DNA from: Geomonas oryzae
GTDB taxonomy: Bacteria > Desulfobacterota > Desulfuromonadia > Geobacterales > Geobacteraceae
DNA length: 64,000 nucleotides
Direction: 5' to 3'
NCBI RefSeq assembly: GCF_004117875.1
Contig: NZ_RAHW01000002.1
Location: forward strand, 434,001 to 498,000
The notes beneath the pieces were generated by a model. That model worked only from the letters and a program-made list of their open reading frames with translations. It had not been told where the DNA came from and made no database searches. Shown here piece by piece: positions 59,950 through 64,000 of this stretch (within the stretch, counting starts at the first letter, position 1; every line of letters starts with the position of its first letter). The translations under genes were made by a program, and so were the position numbers.

Positions 59950-62289
59950 CTACCCGATAGAAGCGAGTTCCAGCCTGCCGCCCCAGCGCAGCATCAACTC
60001 TCCACGCAGCCTTTCGTGCCCCGGCATGCTCAGTTCCGGATCGTGTTCCACCAGCGCGAAGGCTTCCTTTCTCGCCTGTTCGAGGACACCGCCGTCACGC
60101 AGGATATCCGCCACGCGCAACTCGGGAAGCCCCGCCTGACGCGTTCCAAGGAAATCTCCCGGCCCCCGGATCTGCAGGTCCGCCTCGGCGATGACGAAAC
60201 CGTCGGAACTCTTCACCATCACCTCGAGCCTCTTCTGCCCATCTTCGGAGAGCCTGTCCCCGGCGAGCAGGATGCAGCGCGAGCGCTCGCTGCCGCGCCC
60301 TACCCTGCCGCGCAGCTGATGCAGTTGCGACAGGCCGAAACGCTCGGCGTGCTCGATCACCATCACCGTCGCGTTCGGGACGTCGATCCCTACCTCGATG
60401 ACCGTGGTGGAGACGAGGATGTCGGTCTCCCCCGCCTTGAATCCCTTCATCACCGCTTCCTTCTCGGCGGCGCTCATCCTTCCGTGCAGGACGGCCACAC
60501 GCAGGTCAGGAAAAACCTCCTGCGCGAGATGCTCGGCCATCTGCACCGCGGCCTTCAGGTCGATCTTTTCCGACTCCTCGACGAGGGGGTAGATGACGTA
60601 GGCCTGCCTACCCTTTTGCACCTCCTCACGTACCAGCGAGTAGACCTCGCGCCGGCGCGATTCGCGCACCATCCGGGTCTCGATCGGGGTCCTGCCCGGC
60701 GGGAGTTCGTCGATGACGGAGAGGGAGAGATCGCCGAAAACGGTCATGGAGAGGGTGCGCGGGATGGGGGTCGCGGTCATGACGAGGATGTCGGGGTTGC
60801 CACCCTTCTTCTTCAGGAGGGCGCGCTGCACCACGCCGAAGCGGTGCTGTTCGTCGATGACACCGAGCCCCAGCCGGTGAAACTCGACCTTGTCCTGGAT
60901 CACGGCGTGCGTTCCGACCACGATGCGGGTCTCGCCGGAAGCGATCTTGTCCAGGGTGTCGCTCTTTCCCTTGATGCTGGCGGTCAGAAGTGCGACCGAT
61001 ATGCCTAGCTGCTCGCAGAAGCGGTGGATGTTCAGGTAGTGCTGCTCGGCCAGAAGCTCGGTCGGGGCCATGATGGCCACCTGGTACTCGTTCTCGACGC
61101 TGACGAGCGCGGCCATGAGCGCGACCAGCGTTTTGCCGCAGCCGACGTCCCCCTGCACCAGACGGTGCATCGGGTGCGGCGCCATCATGTCCTCCTTGAT
61201 CTCGGAGAGGACGCGTTTCTGTGCGCCGGTCAGGCTGAAGGGAAGAAGCTTCAAAAGCTCCTTGGTGTAACGATGGGTCACCTTGAAGCTGATGCCGTCC
61301 TCAAGTGCGACACCGCGCTTTTTCATGGCGAGCCCAAGCTGCAGGAAGAAAAGCTCGTCGAAGGCGAGTGAGCGGTGCGCCCTGGAGCGTCCGCTGTTCA
61401 TCTCGGTTATCGCGGCCGAGGGATCGGGCTGGTGCGCCTCACGAAGCGCCACGGGAAGGCTCAAAAGGTGATGCCGGTGCAGCAGCACCTCGGGGAGCGC
61501 CTCCTTCACGTAGCGGCTGTAGCGCGGCACCGCCTCGCGCATGATGCGGCGCATCACCTTCTGGCTCACCCCCTCGGTGAGCGGATAGACGGGGAGGATG
61601 CGGCCGAAATTCTCGGGGTCGCGCGCCATAACCTGCTCGATCCCCTCCCCCTCCCCGGCCCATTCCACCTCGGGGTGGTGCATCTCGCGCTGGAAACCGA
61701 ACTGGTGCACGTCGCCGATGAAGATGCCGCGCCGGCCGGGGGTGAACTGCTTTTTCAGGAAGTTGGGCTGGAAATTGAACCACTTGAGCGGCATGCTGCC
61801 GGTCTCGTCCCTGACGATCGCCTCGAAGTAGCGCCTCCCCCCCTTGGTGACCTGCGCCTCGGCGGATACCACGGTCGCGAAGAATGCCTCGCTGTTTCCA
61901 GGGCGCAGTTCCGCGATCCGCTTCAACTGGCGGCGGTCCTCGTAGCGATGCGGCAGCAGGTAGAGGGCGTCCTCGACCGTCACGATCCCCTTCTTGGCGA
62001 AAAGGTCGGCGAGCTTCGGCCCAACCCCCTTGATGGCGGTCATCGGGGTCTTCAACTCTTCCGGTTGTGATACTGCTGCAGGAACGGTTTTCAACGACGT
62101 GGCAGGCGCAGCCGTGGAGGCGCTTGCCCTGGATTTTGCAGAGTCCTGGGCGGGAGCGTGCCTGGTAATGTGCAGGGCGCCGTCGACGATCTCGACGCTG
62201 ACCCGGTCACCCGGACACAGCTTGAGGGAATTCCTGAGCTCTTCCGGAAGTTGGAGTGACCCGTCTGGCGCGAGTGTTATGATCGGCAT
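59950..62289 (-). CDS. recG: RecG ATP-dependent DNA helicase with AbrB-like N-terminus
   Basis: The 779-residue protein includes the canonical RecG: helix-hairpin-helix-like AIKGVGPKLADLFAKKGI (about residue 82), the wedge domain (about 140-260), Walker A GDVGCGKT, the DEQH box VIDEQHRFG, and late motifs GRVGRGSERS and RGPGDFLGTRQAG. RecG reverses stalled replication forks and moves branched DNA. Before this core are about 80 extra residues: an AbrB/SpoVT-like swapped-hairpin segment (PIITLAPDGSLQLPEELR, then LCPGDRVSVEIVDGALHITR) and an Ala/Ser-rich linker. ATG 62289 is taken as start although only pyrimidine-rich sequence precedes it. Confidence 0.95.
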   Translation of the reverse strand: MPIITLAPDGSLQLPEELRNSLKLCPGDRVSVEIVDGALHITRHAPAQDSAKSRASASTAAPATSLKTVPAAVSQPEELKTPMTAIKGVGPKLADLFAKKGIVTVEDALYLLPHRYEDRRQLKRIAELRPGNSEAFFATVVSAEAQVTKGGRRYFEAIVRDETGSMPLKWFNFQPNFLKKQFTPGRRGIFIGDVHQFGFQREMHHPEVEWAGEGEGIEQVMARDPENFGRILPVYPLTEGVSQKVMRRIMREAVPRYSRYVKEALPEVLLHRHHLLSLPVALREAHQPDPSAAITEMNSGRSRAHRSLAFDELFFLQLGLAMKKRGVALEDGISFKVTHRYTKELLKLLPFSLTGAQKRVLSEIKEDMMAPHPMHRLVQGDVGCGKTLVALMAALVSVENEYQVAIMAPTELLAEQHYLNIHRFCEQLGISVALLTASIKGKSDTLDKIASGETRIVVGTHAVIQDKVEFHRLGLGVIDEQHRFGVVQRALLKKKGGNPDILVMTATPIPRTLSMTVFGDLSLSVIDELPPGRTPIETRMVRESRRREVYSLVREEVQKGRQAYVIYPLVEESEKIDLKAAVQMAEHLAQEVFPDLRVAVLHGRMSAAEKEAVMKGFKAGETDILVSTTVIEVGIDVPNATVMVIEHAERFGLSQLHQLRGRVGRGSERSRCILLAGDRLSEDGQKRLEVMVKSSDGFVIAEADLQIRGPGDFLGTRQAGLPELRVADILRDGGVLEQARKEAFALVEHDPELSMPGHERLRGELMLRWGGRLELASIG

Positions 62290-62301
62290 GGGAGGAAAAG
62301 G

Positions 62302-62332
62302 AAAGCGCCCGGCGGTTGCTTCCGCCGGGCGC
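62302..62332 (-). terminator. Terminator of the DUF1858 gene
   Basis: GCGCCCGGCGG (62305-62315) pairs with CCGCCGGGCGC (62322-62332), ending just upstream of the recG start. Confidence 0.75.
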
Positions 62333-62339
62333 CGTTTTG

Positions 62340-62537
62340 TTAGGCGAAGATCTGGTTGAGGTCGTTGACGATGTCGTCCACGTTGATGCCGTGGGCCGCG
62401 CATCCCTGCTCCAGGGACTCGTTCTGAGCGCCCATGCAGCCGATGCAGCCGAGGTTGTATTTGGCAAGCACCTTGACGACGTCCGGGTGCATCCTCATAA
62501 CTGCGGCAAAAGTCATGTCCTTGGTTACCTGAGCCAT
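62340..62537 (-). CDS. DUF1858-domain protein, 65 aa
   Basis: The 65-residue product (ATG 62537 with AGGAGG upstream) matches DUF1858: KDMTFAAVMRMHPDVVKVLAKYNLGCIGCMGA (quoted in part as VVKVLAKYNLGCIGC), with the C-x2-C pair and a later Cys in LEQGCAAHGINVDDIV. This fold is a small helical bundle found alone or joined to hydroxylamine-reductase-like and other redox proteins. Function is unknown; the Cys pair suggests redox or metal binding. Confidence 0.88.
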   Translation of the reverse strand: MAQVTKDMTFAAVMRMHPDVVKVLAKYNLGCIGCMGAQNESLEQGCAAHGINVDDIVNDLNQIFA

Positions 62538-62658
62538 GTAAATCCTCCTGTTACGCGCGAAGCGTTTGGTTTGCGTTGCCGACGGGAGCGTCCCGCCCTT
62601 TTGGTCAAGCCGTCTGCCGCGCGACGCCACGCTGCGCAGCGCGAGACAGCCGGTCCAT

Positions 62659-63135
62659 CTATTCGTAGCGGATCTCGATGATCTCGTATTCCTTCATGCC
62701 GGAGGGGACACTGACGCGGACGGTATCGTCCAGCTTGTGCCCGATGAGCGCCTTGCCTACCGGGGAGGTACAGGAGATCTTGCCCAGTTTGATGTCGGCC
62801 TCGTCCTCGCCGACGATCTTGTAGGTGATTTCCTCTTCGGTCGCGGTGTCGTACACGGTGACAGTCGCGCCGAATACCACCTTGTCCGGCTTCAGGTTGG
62901 AGAGGTCTACCACATAGGCCCTCGCCAGTTTGTCCTGCAGCTCAAGAATGCGCCCCTCGATGAAGCCCTGACGGTTCTTGGCCGCATCGTACTCCGCATT
63001 CTCGGAAAGGTCGCCGTGCGACCTCGCCTCGGCGATATCCTGGATCACCTTCGGGCGTTCTTCCTTAATAAGGCGTTTCAGGTCCTCTTGGAGGGCCTCG
63101 TAACTCTCCTTGGTCAATGGAACGGTCTGAGACAT
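62659..63135 (-). CDS. greA: Transcription elongation factor GreA
   Basis: The 158-residue factor has an N-terminal coiled-coil hairpin with the catalytic acidic tip (RSHGDLSENAEYDAAKNRQ; Asp and Glu conserved) and a C-terminal FKBP-like domain (ISCTSPVGKALIGHKLDDTV). It rescues backtracked RNA polymerase by stimulating transcript cleavage. Length is standard. A hairpin in its leader (GGGGGGCC/GGCCCCCC, 63162-63181) lies upstream. It follows carB on the same strand, a frequent order in Geobacter relatives. Confidence 0.97.
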   Translation of the reverse strand: MSQTVPLTKESYEALQEDLKRLIKEERPKVIQDIAEARSHGDLSENAEYDAAKNRQGFIEGRILELQDKLARAYVVDLSNLKPDKVVFGATVTVYDTATEEEITYKIVGEDEADIKLGKISCTSPVGKALIGHKLDDTVRVSVPSGMKEYEIIEIRYE

Positions 63136-63161
63136 CGCTTCTGCTCCTTGATGAACTTATA

Positions 63162-63231
63162 GGGGGGCCTGGTGGCCCCCCCGTTGCACTGCTAGCTGGA
63201 TTTGCAAAGGGAGCGTCAACTCGACGCTCCC
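63162..63231 (-). terminator. Two hairpins between carB and greA
   Basis: The first on the minus strand, GGGAGCGTC/GACGCTCCC (63209-63231), lies right after the carB stop with a short T run and is likely the carB terminator. The second, GGGGGGCC/GGCCCCCC (63162-63181), is in the greA leader. Confidence 0.65.
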
Positions 63232-63238
63232 CGGTCAG

Positions 63239-64000
63239 TTACTTCAAATAATCCTGAATAGATTTCACTTCCAGCTTGGACTGCGACATCGCGATGATGC
63301 CGTCCACCGCGGCCCGTGCCCCGGAGGCTGTCGTGTAGTAGGCGACGTTGTTGATCAGGGTGTTCCTGCGGATCGAGTAGGAATCGGCCACTGCCTGGGC
63401 ACCGTGAGTGGTGTTGATGACCATGCAGATCTCGTTGTTCTTGATCATGTCGACTATGTGCGGACGACCTTCTACCACCTTGTTCACCACCTGGACCTTT
63501 ACTCCCCTGTCCTGCAGGTAAGTCGCGGTACCGCGGGTGGCGACCAGATCGAAGCCCTGATCATACAGTCTTTTGGCTGCGGTGACAATATGTTTTTTGT
63601 CCGTGTCCTTCACTGATATGAACACTTTACCGGCCGCGGGAAGCTTCACGTTGGCCCCCATCTGCGCCTTGGCGAAGGCCTTGGCGAAAGTCTCGCCGAT
63701 CCCCATGACCTCGCCGGTAGACTTCATCTCCGGCCCGAGGATGGTGTCGACGCCGGGGAACTTGGCGAAGGGGAAGACCGACTCTTTCACCGAGATGTGC
63801 TCGGGGATGATCTCGTCGGTGACACCCAGCTCCGTGAGGGTCTTGCCGGCCATGACGCGGGCGGCGATCTTCGCGAGCGGCCTGCCGGTCGCCTTGGAGA
63901 CGAAGGGCGAGGTGCGGGAAGCACGCGGGTTGACCTCGATGATGTAGATGTCGTTGTCCTTCACGGCGTACTGGACGTTCATGAGCCCCTTGACGTTGAG
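63239..64000 (-). CDS. carB: Carbamoyl-phosphate synthase large subunit, C-terminal part
   Basis: The reading frame is open to the window edge, so only the last 253 codons are seen. They include the end of the second ATP-grasp domain (NVQYAVKDNDIYIIEVNPRASRTSPFVSKATG, quoted as IYIIEVNPRASRTSPF) and the C-terminal MGS-like allosteric domain (KVFISVKDTDKKHIVTAAKRLYDQGFDLVATRGTA, quoted as LYDQGFDLVATRGTA), which senses nucleotides. CarB makes carbamoyl phosphate for pyrimidines and arginine. Confidence 0.97.
   Translation of the reverse strand, partial: LNVKGLMNVQYAVKDNDIYIIEVNPRASRTSPFVSKATGRPLAKIAARVMAGKTLTELGVTDEIIPEHISVKESVFPFAKFPGVDTILGPEMKSTGEVMGIGETFAKAFAKAQMGANVKLPAAGKVFISVKDTDKKHIVTAAKRLYDQGFDLVATRGTATYLQDRGVKVQVVNKVVEGRPHIVDMIKNNEICMVINTTHGAQAVADSYSIRRNTLINNVAYYTTASGARAAVDGIIAMSQSKLEVKSIQDYLK

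Overview
The window looks like a chromosomal segment of a Geobacteraceae bacterium (Geobacter, Citrifermentans or Geomonas type). This rests on several things seen together: high-GC coding DNA, three sigma-54 enhancer-binding proteins, large PAS/receiver signalling proteins, a bifunctional PutA, heavy-metal RND pumps, a Geobacter-style radical SAM peptide maturase, and GC-rich palindromic repeats in many intergenic gaps. The genus is an inference. No rRNA, tRNA, CRISPR array or intact insertion sequence was seen.

Layout. 1-1.6 kb: a 38-residue Cys-Cys/aromatic peptide, a perfect 15-bp hairpin, and a radical SAM/SPASM enzyme, which together look like a small RiPP (modified peptide) locus. 1.6-7.0 kb: signalling genes (a sigma-54 response regulator, an HD protein, a REC-PAS-PAS-PP2C phosphatase) and a BioD-like/DRTGG ATPase. 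7.0-9.1 kb: a DksA-like factor behind a 51-residue zinc ribbon, an unassigned candidate small RNA with its own promoter and terminator, and a LysR regulator. 9.2-14.3 kb: an operon rimI-pyrK-pyrD-kamA, divergent from purM-purN. 14.5-21 kb: a ChaN-type lipoprotein, then an MdtABC-like RND pump followed by orphan FliK-like and FlhB-tail genes. 21-26.5 kb: a hybrid histidine kinase overlapping an HD-GYP regulator, a second sigma-54 regulator with an altered GAFTGA loop, and a small acidic Cys protein.

26.6-33 kb is central carbon and proline metabolism: fbp, putA and a PAS-type sigma-54 activator. A sigma-54 promoter lies in front of putA, and matching TATGCA-N4-TGCATA palindromes lie upstream of putA and upstream of the activator, so the activator probably controls both. 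33-41 kb: an orphan Phd/YefM-type antitoxin, RarD, an NSS sodium symporter, YbaK, and a livHMGF branched-chain amino-acid ABC operon ending in an EamA permease. 41-48 kb: a large palindromic repeat cluster, then a heavy-metal efflux operon (Cys-rich exported peptide, outer-membrane channel, adaptor, RND pump). 48-50 kb: terC and htpX, with a clear yybP-ykoY manganese riboswitch and overlapping terminator ahead of htpX.

50-58 kb: a LivK-like binding lipoprotein, an outer-membrane porin, a polar amino-acid ABC transporter, an EamA permease and a threonine-aldolase-like enzyme. 58.0-58.25 kb holds an exact 41-bp-period tandem array. 58.3-64 kb: a FetAB-like exporter, recG with an added AbrB-like N-terminus, a DUF1858 protein, greA, and the 3' part of carB running off the window edge.

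The points most worth follow-up are the RiPP-like locus at the left edge, the PutA activator/palindrome/sigma-54 promoter circuit, the manganese riboswitch on a protease gene, the orphan small RNA near 8 kb, the 41-bp tandem hairpin array, and at least eight copies of two related palindromic intergenic repeats.
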